This document shows, piece by piece, positions 27,400-38,816 of a stretch of DNA of 64,000 nucleotides. The position numbers and the translations under genes are program-made. Numbering within the stretch: position 1 is the first letter of the stretch; each line of letters starts with the position of its first letter. Source of the DNA: Amphiduros pacificus. Lineage: Eukaryota; Annelida; Polychaeta; Phyllodocida; Hesionidae. The DNA is taken from the NCBI GenBank assembly GCA_949316495.1, contig OX439003.1:37896225-37960224 (forward strand), given 5' to 3'. Below the pieces are notes generated by a model. The model was not told the DNA's origin. It searched no databases and saw nothing but the letters and a program-made list of their open reading frames with translations.

Positions 27400-30300
27400 T
27401 CAATAGAAACATGATATGAATGATATTAATAGGATCGTAGTATAGATTTGGGCTTGATCAGATAGTATGAAAGCCCCGGATGAACATAGAGACATGGGGG
27501 ATTTCTTAACACAGGACCGGTCTATTTCCATCCTCCAATTTCGAGCAGAGACACCTTGTGGTAATTTAAGAAATACTGGCAAAATCCTTCTCTCGAGGAA
27601 CGGCACCTCAATATCCATAATGACACCTGAGTTTTTATATTTTCTGTTGAAGGTCACCTGTTCCGGAAGCATCATCCACTGTTTGTCCGTTGGTTCAGCA
27701 TTAAACATATTGCCTTCCTCTGCAAAAAGTTGGAATTCCATCTTGCCATATTTCATAAAGAGACCATTATGCCTACTTTCTACTGTCAGATTTCCAAAAA
27801 CAGCATTATAATAAGTCCCACTATATTCTGCTTCTGGGTGCAATGGTGACCTTGACTTATCATAGGCCAAGGTCACGTTGTAGTCCATATCTTGGTTGGC
27901 GAATGAACACGCAGTTTCCGGCGTCAACCACGGCGTCTCTTTGAAGGCGAGGTCCATGATGTAAGTGTGAATGACACTGTTAATAGTATAGGGAAGACCC
28001 TGTTGTCCACCATTGATTGCCGAATAAATCGCCAGAGACTGAGAGGGTACGAGAGTTATCAAACTGTAAAAACCAGGAAATGATCCGTAGTGCATCCATG
28101 TTTTATAACCTGAAATGAAAAGCAAATTTTCACATATTTGTTGATCAGTGCATAGTAAACACGTGATCATCACGCCCAAACACAAATCAAAGATAAAGGT
28201 AACGATAGAAGTGTTGAGCTGACCTCGGTAGTAGCCGACGAACCAGCCCATGCCGTACATGTCGTAGGTGTGCGTGACGGGCGTGGAGGGCCTCTCCATT
28301 TCCGGCCAGTACATCTTACTGGCGAGCACTTCCGGCTTGTATGTCTCCTTGAGTATGTCCCTGTCCACCACTCTGCTGTCCTGTTCGTTAGTACCCTCAC
28401 GCAAATGAAATGATAACCACTTAGACATGTCCTTAGCAGATGAGCACATTCCTATAGCAGGGGAGATGTTTCTTGCCCCTCTGTAAAATTGCATTTTAAA
28501 AGAATAAGCAGTGTCAAACTAAGATTTTAAATTAAAAAAATCATTGTGTATCATTTTGTTGATTTTAATACAAAGTATTTGGGAATGTAGCAATTTGTAT
28601 TATACAAAATGCTTCAATTTAACGTTTGGATTCAAAGTGTCATTTCATCTTTTGGGTTTTAATTTTATGCATTATAAAAGACAATCTACTGAAGAAGTGT
28701 TGTATTTACCCGAATCTGTCCTTTTGGAGTTTAAATCGCCGTTTATGCATATTATATCCATATTGCGAGGCCAAGTTTCTTTCCTGTCCACCAACATTTC
28801 CTTGGAATCTGGTGTGTTTCATGCCTAAGGGGCGCAGCAGTTCCTGTGAGATCAGTTGTTCATAGCTTTTGCCCTCTAACCTCTCGGTAAGATGACCAGC
28901 CAGTGAATACATTATGTTGTTGTACACAGCATTTGATCGAAATCCATCACTTTCCTTCATGCAGCCTATTTTACTGTAAAACATGTAAATTTGTTATTCC
29001 GGTGTTATCTTATCAAGAAATGTAAAAATCATATTCTTGTACTAAATGTGTTCCTTATCTGATATTCAAATGAAACTTTATTCCTTAATCTTTAACCCTT
29101 CATTATCATGTAAACTTGTTTATTGGTAAAATGCGGAACAATGACCTCAACGTATGGTACAAGTGGATTATATCACATCAAAGTATAAATTAGCTCAAAT
29201 TAAGAGGTTGCCAAGTTGACTCTAAGCTTTAAATTGAATCCTACCTTAGTATATCGTGAGTGGACATATGGTCTCCTATCCACAGGTAATCGTATCGAGG
29301 AAGACCAGTCCTGTGAACTAGCAAGTCGCGCACTGTCACGTGCTTACTGCGATATTCATCTGCAAATTTAAAGTTATGGCCCATGATGTCCTGTACCGCT
29401 GTATCCCAGGTCATTCTGAAAACAGGGAAAACAATGGACGGTAAAGAGGGATATTCATATCTGATTCAAAGTGACAGAATGTGTGATATCAATGCAATTA
29501 CACAATGCAGATACAGTGACTTGACATTCAAGATTATACTTTTGCTGGTGACACGATGCAAACCACCTTCACCAAAGATATGTGCACTGACATAGCAGGG
29601 AGTACTCCGTAGCTCCGTATGCTTGTCAGTGGCGGATCCAGGCGGGGGCTTTGGGGGCCCCCGGGGGTCTGTGGCTAGAGGGGCTTTTGAGAACTGGAGC
29701 CCCCAATGGCCTCGGACCACTATTACAATGCCCCATTGAAAACCATAGTAAATGCCTCTCCTTCTAAAATTCATAAAAAATATTCATATCGACCTAGGGT
29801 ATTTTGAAAAATACTTTCTGAAAGCAGAGTATGAAGTGAGGTTGACAATTGAATTTTTTGCTAGGATCTGTTAAAGCGCCACCTACCTTGAAAACAAAGA
29901 ACAGAACATGGAAATATAGGAATGAGCCCCTGATAGTAAAGATCAATATATAGTCCCTTCAATTATTCTCATTATTTTTCTAATAACTTCGACAAAACAA
30001 GCCATTATTGTGCTATTAAATAGCACAATTCATTTTATGTCTAATGTGATCTGCATCTCGTTATTATCATGTATAATAAGAGGCAGTAGGTAAATTACCA
30101 AGCACTACTTTCGTATGCCCTGGCCCACATATCAAATAGTAGACTCAGGTCAACACCCCCCCCCCCCCACACTTATTTCAGAACACATTTGAGCCCTCCG
30201 CGGAAAAAATCCTGGATCAGCCCCTGCTTGTGGCACAATATATGTATGATATATGTATAGTATCATATTTTGGCTCCAAGTGACATAATGCAATATTCAT

Positions 30301-33300
30301 CAATTAGCTAAACAATGGCATGACACGAGACCATGACGCTGGCAGACCATGACACCAACAGACCATGACACCAGCAGATCATGACACCAGCAGACCATGC
30401 CACTAGACCATGACACTAGACCATGACACTAGACCATGACACTAGACCATGACACAAGACCATGACAACAGACCATAACACCAGACCTTGACACCAGACC
30501 TTGACACCAGACCATGACACCAGACCATGACACCAGACAGATTACCTGATGTATCCCTTTCTAGAGGGACAATGGCAGGGACTAAAACAAAATCTCTCAT
30601 ATCTATGAAAATATGTCCAGTAAATTTGGATGAGTGTGTTGCACTTTCATCTACATAAGTGCACATAAAAATAGCTTGTTTTAAATTAATTTGGAAAAAG
30701 TAAGATAAACCATAACTGAGGCAACAGCAGGATTTTACATTCACAGTTGAGCACAATAATATGTTCGCTAACAAAAATAAATTTCAAATGAATCGCTCCC
30801 TCTGAAAATCTCGGGGTCAACAGCTCACATTGCACGAAGATCACGGCGCTATTGTTACGGCGTTGGAGATAAGCAGAGAAATGTTGGCGGGGCTGGAAAC
30901 TTTCAAGCTGTGCCTCTGATATCAGGGTGATTGACAGAAGCGTCAGATATTGCAGACAATCTGACAAAACCTAAGGTGTAAAGCTGTCGACGGTGGGAGC
31001 AGCAACGCCCTGATGTAGCCAAACCCTGCACCGGCTTATCAGCTGCTTCGTCACACTCTCTGCAACAACGTATACATGTCTGACCAGGAACGCATGAAGA
31101 CTAGAAAACTTAAAGCAAGTGTTCTTACTGATGCTGACTACATTTTTGTCTCTAAAAATATACGTTTTAGCAGACATCTTTCATGAACTAATTTAAAGGA
31201 ATTGTGAAAAAGTGGACAAAAATATATCGTATTATTACCGTATGATCCCACCAATTCAACATGTTGATGAACGTATGTCAGAGCGTCAGAGCGTCATTTA
31301 GAGGTTTGAGGAATAATGGATTATATAACATGGCACAAAAAGTATGTCTACATTTCAGTATAACTCATATCAACACAAAGTACCATCAAGATTTATTAAC
31401 ATATATTTCGAATTGTCCCCCCCTCCCTAACCCACCAAAATTAATTTGCTTATATTTTGGGGACATGCGTGGTTGGATATTTTAGTTGATTTGAAGCTGA
31501 CTTGGCAATCACGTGGAGAACTGCCAAAGGTTGCCCTTGTAATTTGTAGGGTCACGGGGTAACGGAAGCTCTTAGTTCAAAGTTAGATATTGGGGGCCCT
31601 TGAGGAGATTAAACATTAATGTAAGGCAAAGGTTGATAGTAACAACGACTATAAGTAGTTAGTGATGATGTGTGCATTATACAGGCAGATTACAACCAGA
31701 TTGATTGATGCTGCACCCCAATTGATAGATTCTATGCCCAGATTGATATATGCTTTACCCCGATTGATAGATTCTGTGCCTAGATTGATATATGTTGTAC
31801 TCCGATTGATAGATTCTGTACTCAGATTGCTACATAGTCTATCCAGATTGATAGATGCTGTACCCCGATTGATAGATAAGGACTGCGATCGTTGTCTACC
31901 TCATCTACAGGCTACTTGCCCTTCTCACGTCCCGATTGATAGATACTCTTATAATAAAGATAATAAGATTTTGATAATCTATGAAATGTATATGTGATAA
32001 TTAAAATCTATTCACAAAAACGTTTTTCCTGACTGTAACCACCTTATGAACCTTTTAATGCTGTGAGGGTCCATTTCACAAGTTGTAACAATTTCCCAAC
32101 TTTGTTGACACGGAAAAGGAATTTAATCTTATTTCATAAAACTGCATTTGGTTCGAAACCCGGTTTCAGATTGAGTCCACGTGAGCTTTACCGATACGTA
32201 ATAACAGCAACTTTTCACCGGGTAAAACTCGTATACAGTATACTGCTGAATCAAATACAAAGTATAAGTTAAATTGACGAAGCCTGAACATTGATGGGAC
32301 CATGAGTGAGTATGTAGATATGCGCGAAACTATACCTTTCACAGTCAAGATAATCATTGTCCGGAGTTATATCACATATGAATATAGCCTATAAGGACCA
32401 AGTAATTAATATATTGCAATCACGTTTACCGATCCATACTGATGTCATGTTCTCTGAAGGCCATTTCTCTGACCATTATAAAGCGTGAGTTTAATGCCAC
32501 TTTTAATGCATTATGAAGTGGTTACACGGATTTTTGTTCTGTACTTAAAATAGATATTTGGGACTGTGGGAAATAAAGATATGGTACATGTCTGGAATAA
32601 ACTTGACACTATGTTTTCTTGGAGCAAGTCTTTATTGTATCTGAAACAATAGCCAATGTTATGAGTTCCGCCCAACGTTTATGTCAGGCCTGGCCAAGCG
32701 GTCCATCTTGCCACACTAAGTCAATGTGGGGAAATATTCTTAGCAATTCAGAACATTTGAAAATAGTGAACTGAGATGTTTTATTCAACACTTTCCTTTA
32801 GCTCCATTTTAATATATATCGCGTAATGTATAATGATGAGCGCGCCTTTGCTTGAACAGCCAAACAATGCTTCCAAGTAACTTTTTCTTTTCTGAAACTG
32901 AACACCTCAACCTCTGCGAGATGATTCATCTATTTCATTAATGTAATGATATTTAGGTGAGACACCTATTAAGACAATAGAGGTTGGTTGACACAATAGC
33001 CGAAAGAAAGCCTTTATAACAATCTAAGATATTTAACTAATTTTAATTGGTATTTCGCACGCAGTCCCTTTCATTAAATTTCCACCATTATTCGTTACAA
33101 TTTCCTTTAAATAGCGATATTTGTCTCTGGCTCCTCTTCAAATTCAAACCAATAAATTCTAATATACATCTAGAAATACTCTGAAGTAAATTACTCACCC
33201 ATGCTTATGGAGAAGTTTCCCCAGCAGTGTTGCAGTAAAGGCTTTGGTGAGAGATGCGATACAGAAGAGAGTATTGTCTGTAGCAGGAATGGCGTTTTCT

Positions 33301-33497
33301 ATGTCAGCTAAACCAAAGCCTTCCGAGAGGACAGTAGCATTGTTCTGGACGATGGCTATGGAGAGGCCGGGCACCCCTCGGCACTGCATCGCATGGCTGA
33401 TGAACCTCCTGACGTCCCTCATCTCCCTCCCGGACAGCCCGCTCCACGCCCCACCCGGCAAACACACGAGGAACACCATACTTATCAACATAGACAT
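27400..33497 (-). CDS. Secreted class C beta-lactamase-like serine hydrolase
   Basis: Complete five-exon gene, 566 residues, of the animal beta-lactamase-related (penicillin-binding-protein-like) family. Exons: 33497-33199, 29415-29245, 28973-28710, 28480-28224 and 28109-27400; phases match at each join. Residues 1-19 form a signal peptide ([16 protein letters not shown]). The catalytic triad motifs are intact: S82-L-T-K85, Y174-N-N176, and H337-Y-G339 in place of KTG. The [13 protein letters not shown] segment after the first helix bundle is typical. About residues 390-540 form an added C-terminal beta-rich domain ([14 protein letters not shown]), and the protein ends in a hydrophobic tail ([14 protein letters not shown]) after CSSGAF. 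This could be a GPI signal or membrane anchor (inference). Substrate unknown; animal relatives act as peptidases or esterases. Intron 1 (3.8 kb) holds a MITE and two minisatellites. Confidence 0.9.
28110..28223 (-). other. 114-base stop-free intron in frame (intron 4 of beta-lactamase-like gene)
   Basis: Donor GTCAGC after the glycine split codon, acceptor TTTTCATTTCAG. The length is 38 codons with no stop, so retention would insert 38 residues including a hydrophobic run ([18 protein letters not shown]) between GYYRG and GYKTW. Family alignment favours removal, because [14 protein letters not shown] is the usual continuous order. Confidence 0.7.
29627..30226. mobile_element. 600-base inverted-repeat transposon (MITE), hAT-like ends
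   Basis: The left end CAGTGGCGGATCCAGG and the right end CCTGGATCAGCCCCTG are reverse complements at 14 of 16 positions. A 5-base direct repeat CTTGT flanks both sides (29622-29626 and 30227-30231), so the element looks whole. It has no open frame for a transposase. A homologous right end lies at 12920-12967. The assignment to a hAT-type family rests on the CAG-start and is tentative. It lies in intron 1 of the beta-lactamase-like gene. Confidence 0.8.
30325..30538. repeat. AGACCATGACACC minisatellite with a period change
   Basis: The first three units are 16 bases (AGACCATGACACCAGC). The following dozen are 13 bases (AGACCATGACACT and variants). It lies in intron 1 of the beta-lactamase-like gene. 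Confidence 0.9.
30775..33198 (-). other. Upstream part of intron 1 of the beta-lactamase-like gene
   Basis: No exon is supported. A higher-complexity block at 30790-31080 (including CTGCACCGGCTTATCAGCTG) stands out from the AT-rich background. A GATTGATAGA minisatellite follows at 31690-31890. The rest is AT-rich. Confidence 0.5.
31690..31890. repeat. GATTGATAGATTCTG minisatellite, about 19-20 bp units
   Basis: About nine to ten units of roughly 19-20 bases (GATTGATAGATTCTGTGCC) in which GATTGATAGA and GATTGATATA types alternate, giving a dimer of about 39 bases. The stop-free frame [12 protein letters not shown] is a product of the repeat. Confidence 0.85.
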
Positions 33498-35359
33498 GCT
33501 TTATGTCTTATTGTGGAGGAGACAGGTTCTTTGTTTATCTTAATCTCTGTTGCGCTTTGCCAGCAGCGTTCATGTCTTATTTATCTGAAATACATTTTTG
33601 AAACATACAGTGTAACTTTATATTTATGTACATATGTATTGGCTTTTGAATAACCGATATCACTTATAGACCTATTTTAAGAAATGAAGAACCTGTAAAG
33701 TATCACTTTATTAACCACACTTAAATAAAGATAGAAATCAGTCATCTAGAAATCATTTGACACCTTATTTACAAATATTAAATATATTGTTGTTTAAGTT
33801 GCTTTCTTAATTAGTATCATAATCTAAGGTACTAAAATTCCTTTCAATTGCAAGAATTCGAAAAAGAACACTTACATTTTCAGCTCAACCGCTTCTCAGA
33901 AGTCTGAAGGAATATTATCTGGAAGTCCCTATCTCCATTCTGAAGAGTTAACTTTTGAGTTAAAATAGATCCTTAATTCAGTTACTGCCAAATATAAAGG
34001 TGTTTTGATTAAGTCATGTGGTTGTCTTTTGGGTGAGAGTAAACAATCTTAATGGGAGTGTGGGGCTTTTCACAGATGGCTGTCAGCAGCCTGTGTGTAC
34101 CTGAGCGGGGTTTCGCTTCTTTCTCCCTCCCTATTGGGGCCTTTTGGCACTTAAACACTTCCATTAAGTGAGAGAGACGTGGTGGTGACGTGTGTCTGGC
34201 CGCTTGTAAAACGCCGCAGTTTATTGGAGGAGGGGGCAATTTATCCTGCTGAGGTGCCACATTGAGATACACATGACAAAAGTGTAGCGCCACCTACTGA
34301 CAGAAGGCCTTGGCATGCTTGCCATACCTGAGACTGGTCTGCACCATAGCACAACTTTAAGCTATTAACGCCCTCATTAAGATATATGCATATTTAAATG
34401 CTTTGAACAGACACTGTCTGATACCAACCCTATATCATTTAATCTAATTACTGTGATTATACAATTTACAATGGAAATTTGGGATGATAAAATATGTAAA
34501 ACTCATTTATGTCATACATGTTATCATGATGTTTGATGTAACGCATTTTAAAAAGAACAGTAATGTCCATATCGAAAGTATCATTGACATAAAAATACAC
34601 TTAATCCTTAATTAGATCTGGACGGAAAAGGACAATTTAATTCATTTGTATCCTAACTCACCGTTTTAATTATGTTTAATAAGTTCTCGCCAGTGCTCAC
34701 GTGACTTTGGGATCGTCTTAGCACCAGCCTCACCTTGGCGCGTGCGTCAGGCGTGCGTCAGGGAAACGCAACTCCCAAATGCTCAGCTGCTCAAAACTCT
34801 TTGATAATTTTATTAACTTGATCAAATTCGTTCGATCCGAGTGTCATGTTTAGGCTATTCTGGGAGGCTAATAACGTTAAGGGTGGCTAAAAATAGCGAA
34901 GAAGGCTCTAACTGGCTGCGATTTCTGATGATAAATCTAAAGATATCTTGGCCAAGAGATTGGAATTTATCCAACAGTTATTTACGTATGTTCTATGGCG
35001 GACTGTTGGGCAAACATTGCAGTTACCATTTCCCATTAACCTTATTAACGTAGATAATAACAGTACTTTGATACCACCGAGTTAAGCCTTAAACATACAT
35101 ACATGTGTAGCATAGCAACCATAAACAAATGAAGCTAACTCGTTATACTGATAACTTCAGGTCCCTCATATGTTTAAGTCAGGATGGGGTAGATGAGGGT
35201 GGGGTGATTTCGGGTAGGATAGTGTAGGGGCCGTTTTGGCCAGACCAACAGGCATTGTTGGCAAAAAGAATCACAGTTCGATATATCTAAGAAATACACA
35301 ATACACATATAAACATGGCATATTGTGATGAAAATGATCAGGTCTGCCATTAGTCGCCA

Positions 35360-35364
<5 letters not shown>
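33498..35364. other. Upstream region of beta-lactamase-like gene, no gene supported
   Basis: The promoter of the minus-strand gene should lie near 33500-34000. Two GC-richer, complex blocks (about 34010-34330 and 34690-34850) contrast with the AT-rich surroundings and could be conserved regulatory DNA. The open frame at 34009-34293 has no splice sites or recognisable domain. Confidence 0.4.
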
Positions 35365-35429
<65 letters not shown>

Positions 35430-35525
35430 CATTTTTAATGCATTATTAGGAGAACCTAATAATGCATTTATTTTCACGAGAAGGATTAATTAGTTACTGT
35501 GAGGACCAGTTATTCATAACATGAA
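35365..35525 (+). mobile_element. (TA)n array joined to a short interspersed repeat, copy 1
   Basis: A TA run (35365-35427) passes directly into TTAACATTTTTAATGC, and about 100 bases later ends in GTGAGGACCAGTTATTCATA followed by ACATGAAAC. The same order, TA run then this sequence, occurs at 47290-47526. This copy contains a perfect 14-base hairpin (35437-35450 with 35455-35468, loop AGAA). Confidence 0.75.
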
Positions 35526-36225
35526 ACTTAGACTATAAAATTGTTATTATATGCATGTTAGATGGCTCTGAATAAATCCTGAATTAAAACAGTAAATTAG
35601 GTCCCGTGGTAATATATGGTAAGTACTTTAAGGCATACAAGGTCTCCTGTCCATTTATTACCAGAATCATATTGACAAGACTTTCTCCAAGCTAGTTTTA
35701 CTCCAAATTAACTACCTTGAATGATTTGAGACATCGACTTCAGTCAGCATTCATATTGTTATATACTAAGGAAACAGTCCTTGCAAACAATAGTCTACTT
35801 AATTCCAGCCAGACCATGGAAAATTAAAGGTACTTGTCCTTTTGCACATATGTGCTATTTTTGATACTATTAACTTCAATTGTTATTGAGACCCAAATAG
35901 ACCCAATAATTATGCCTTGCAGTTATTAAAGAGGCAATGTATTCCATCCTGTGATACTTGATACTTTGTCTCCCGGATTGCTTCTACATGCCCGTGGTGG
36001 AGGGAACCATTCGCTGCTCTTCCGGTTTGCAGTCTGGACTGCTTGTATGGAGCTGAAGATGCATGTTATTTACTTTTTTGCTTGAATATTCAATAACCTA
36101 GGTTCCCCATATTACTTCCTTTGTACATGTACTTGCCTTTCTTATTTTGTTGAGCATATTAAGTTTTTCATTTTTGTTGCTTTTATATTGTATCTATATT
36201 ATTATAGATATATTGATGTTGAGGA
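35526..36225. other. Unassigned intergenic DNA
   Basis: AT-rich. No coding sequence or repeat was recognised. Confidence 0.5.
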
Positions 36226-36488
36226 CACACCGTGGGCCATGGGCACAGTTAGCCAGAGCGCAAGCATAGTAGTAGCACCAGTTCCTTTGTGATGATTAAA
36301 AGGTCGTGGATTCGATTCCCTAGTGCTGGCATTGAATTCATCTTATGTGTCCGAAGGGATAATCCATTGTCCTTGTAAATCAGTGTTTTGGGTGGGTTGT
36401 CAATGTCAAGTTCCTGCGATATGACAATTCAATGGGGCAGCACTATATCTGTTACAAGCAAATCTCATCTTGAAACAGCTGTCGCAGC
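36226..36488 (+). mobile_element. tRNA-derived SINE, diverged copy
   Basis: GTAGCACCAGTTCCTTTGTG, the B box region GTCGTGGATTCGATTCCC, GGCATTGAATTCATC, GATAATCCATTGTCCTTG and GACAATTCAATGGGGCAGCA match the SINE of 7018-7333 with many substitutions. The tail is lost. Confidence 0.75.
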
Positions 36489-36979
36489 TTGGCTATCATT
36501 ATCACAAATGATCGCAATACGTGCGAAATGCAAAATATATGGCATAAATCTTAGTTATGTACAAATAACTTATCAAGAACTTTAAGGTATATCACAAGGA
36601 TTGCATTCTCACCTATTATGTTACCGGAAAAAACATTTGTGCCAGCTGTAGCCAAACTGTGGTCGAATATTGAATCAAAATCTCCTAACAGGTGATGAGT
36701 TCATTATTGTTATTGTTATAAGGGTTTGTCTGTTGTCATCGACATGACCAAGTTACAGAGGAATCGTCATCAAAGGCGATATTAAGTGAATAACCACAAC
36801 AATTTCTGCAAGGTACGGCAGTTTTCTGTTTCGATGGTTCATCACAGGCGGCTTTACCTCTCCTTAAAACTCATTGCACCATAAAACTCCTGTTTCACTG
36901 CATTTCAGCTGTTCATATCTAACTGTGTCTCAACAGCCTTATATAAGGTTGAGCGACATAACAGTTTGTAATTGTTGTC

Positions 36980-37530
36980 GAGACTTAAGGCATTCATGTA
37001 ATCAAAGAGGGCAATTTTACAGAGGTTTAGGGTATGCTTAAGTGATATGTGGGCATGTAACTGTGATGTAACTGTGATATAACAAACTATGTCACTAAAA
37101 TCAACCAAAATATACCAACCATGATAACTTTGTTTTGCTGAAAGTGCCAAGTACTAGCTATACTCTTTTAACCACCAGGTGGTCACATGTATACAAGCAT
37201 GTATGAACTCTATTGCAGTCTGTCAGAGTGAAAGGCCTGTATCAAGGGACAAACATTATTTGATAAACAGCGTACTGTAAGCCAAATCACTCCATTGTCC
37301 TGATCCGAAGGTGTTCCATTGTGGGCAAAACTTTACTAAGCAGGTGTTTTCACGAGACCACTGGTTAGCTGAACAAGAACAAAGCGTGTTGAGAAAGTGT
37401 CCAATGGATGATTTTAGCATAAGGCTCCTCTACTTTCAAATGGCACAGAACATTATGATGGCTAATAAAATTTGATCGCAAAGTTTGGGGTATAGACATT
37501 TAAATTATGCAAGAAAAAAGTGCTTTAAAA
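36980..37530 (+). repeat. Unclassified interspersed repeat, copy 1
   Basis: This stretch aligns in the same order with 50340-51180. Examples are TTAGGGTATGCTTAAGTGAT with TTAGGGCTATGTCTAAATGA, GCTGAAAGTGCCAAGTACTA with GCTCAAAGTGCCAAGCACTA, TTACTAAGCAGGTGTTTTCA with TTACTAAGCAGGTGTTTGTA, and GTGTCCAATGGATGAT with GTGTTCAATGGATGAT. It lacks about 350 internal bases that copy 2 has. No protein coding or terminal repeats were found. Confidence 0.75.
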
Positions 37531-38016
37531 CCTAATTTCATCATTTCATCATTTTAAAGATTTTGAGTATCTTTGTTGACCCTTTGCTGTGATGACGAAA
37601 GGTAGCAATTCCAAGACGTGAATAATTCATGTCTTAGATACTGCATTCGTGATGAACTTCCGCACCTCAGCACAGATGACAGGGGAGATATACAGTTTAT
37701 GATGGTCTCATCAATGATTTCGTTCTCAGGTGTATTGTTTAAGATGCCATCTGGTGGATGTGTAGTGATGTACAATGGTAGGCCATTTTCCAAAGAAGAA
37801 ATCATTGAAATAATTAGCTTGGAAAAAAGTTTTTTTTATCAGGAATTGGGTCACAATGACAGAATTTTGTTTTGACAAACTATGGAAAATATATTGTGAT
37901 GTAATATAATTTTCTTTCAACATTTATTTCACCACCTCTCATTCCTTCATCAAATCATTGATGTATGAAACTAGATGAATATTTTCACCAAAAGATCATG
38001 GTTATGATTGGTATGA
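37531..38016. other. Unassigned intergenic DNA
   Basis: AT-rich. The overlapping open frames on both strands (37554-37923) show no domain or splice context. Confidence 0.5.
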
Positions 38017-38200
38017 TATATTGTGAGATGGTTGTGAGAAGGTTGTGAGAAGGTTGCGTAACTTGCACAATATTATATCAGTCTAAAAAGCAACCGTCCT
38101 TACAATGTTAAACTATAACGTTGTTAGAAGGTTTTATTTCTTACAACTTTATCGCAACCTAAAATACAACATGACGATTATACAACCTTCTCACAATATA
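38017..38200. mobile_element. 184-base inverted-repeat element (MITE-like)
   Basis: The left end TATATTGTGAGATGGTTGTG and the right end ACAACCTTCTCACAATATA are inverted repeats. The GTTGTGAGAAG motif is tandemly repeated at the left end, and GGTTGCG recurs inverted inside. It has no coding capacity. Target duplication is not clear. Confidence 0.6.
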
Positions 38201-38235
38201 GTGAATTTTTGTAACATGCACAGTTGACGATAAGA

Positions 38236-38291
38236 TGTCTGCTCCATATTGTTTGTATTTAGTTGTCTGCTCCATATTGTTTGTATTTAGT
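38236..38291. repeat. 28-base tandem duplication
   Basis: TGTCTGCTCCATATTGTTTG followed by TATTTAGT occurs twice back to back without change, which suggests a recent event. Confidence 0.85.
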
Positions 38292-38816
38292 ATATAAATA
38301 TTATAAACATGTTGGTGATATATGTGTTCTCGTATGTAATAATTTTTCAAATTTTAAAGTTTTAATTATTTCTGATAATTGATGATGAAATAAGGCAGTG
38401 AGAATTAACAAGAATATTTTCACAAACATTATCAAGTTGAACATTTAAAATAATTATATAAAGCTATGATACCATAATTGACCTCACACAAGAAAAAGGT
38501 AAATTTGATTTCTCCCTCAAATTTCCCATGAATGATTAACGGTCCGTTCCTTACAAATTCTAGACGAGAGCAGGGCATTTTGCTCCGTGCTAGGTTTTAT
38601 TCTATCCTGATATCCCAAATCATGTTGAAAATATCTGTTCCGTGTTTGAGGATTTGCCATGATTAATGTTTGACGAACTTTACGAAAAGCTCACAACATA
38701 TTGGGTATTTCCGTGCAAGAGAGATCTCATTTTTTCATCTCTATAACTTTCCATAAATAAATTAGTTGATCAAATGGCGTTATGGAAACAAACCGTCCTT
38801 TACATTATTATAGTAG

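Noticed and set aside
27467-27811. 114-residue plus-strand open frame
   Set aside because: It is the antisense shadow of the last exon of the beta-lactamase-like gene.
33244-33653. Plus-strand open frames at the start of the beta-lactamase-like gene
   Set aside because: They are antisense to its signal-peptide exon, whose SxxK motif and splice phases settle the strand.
34009-34293. 94-residue minus-strand open frame
   Set aside because: No domain, no phase-compatible splice partner; the local GC richness alone could keep it open.
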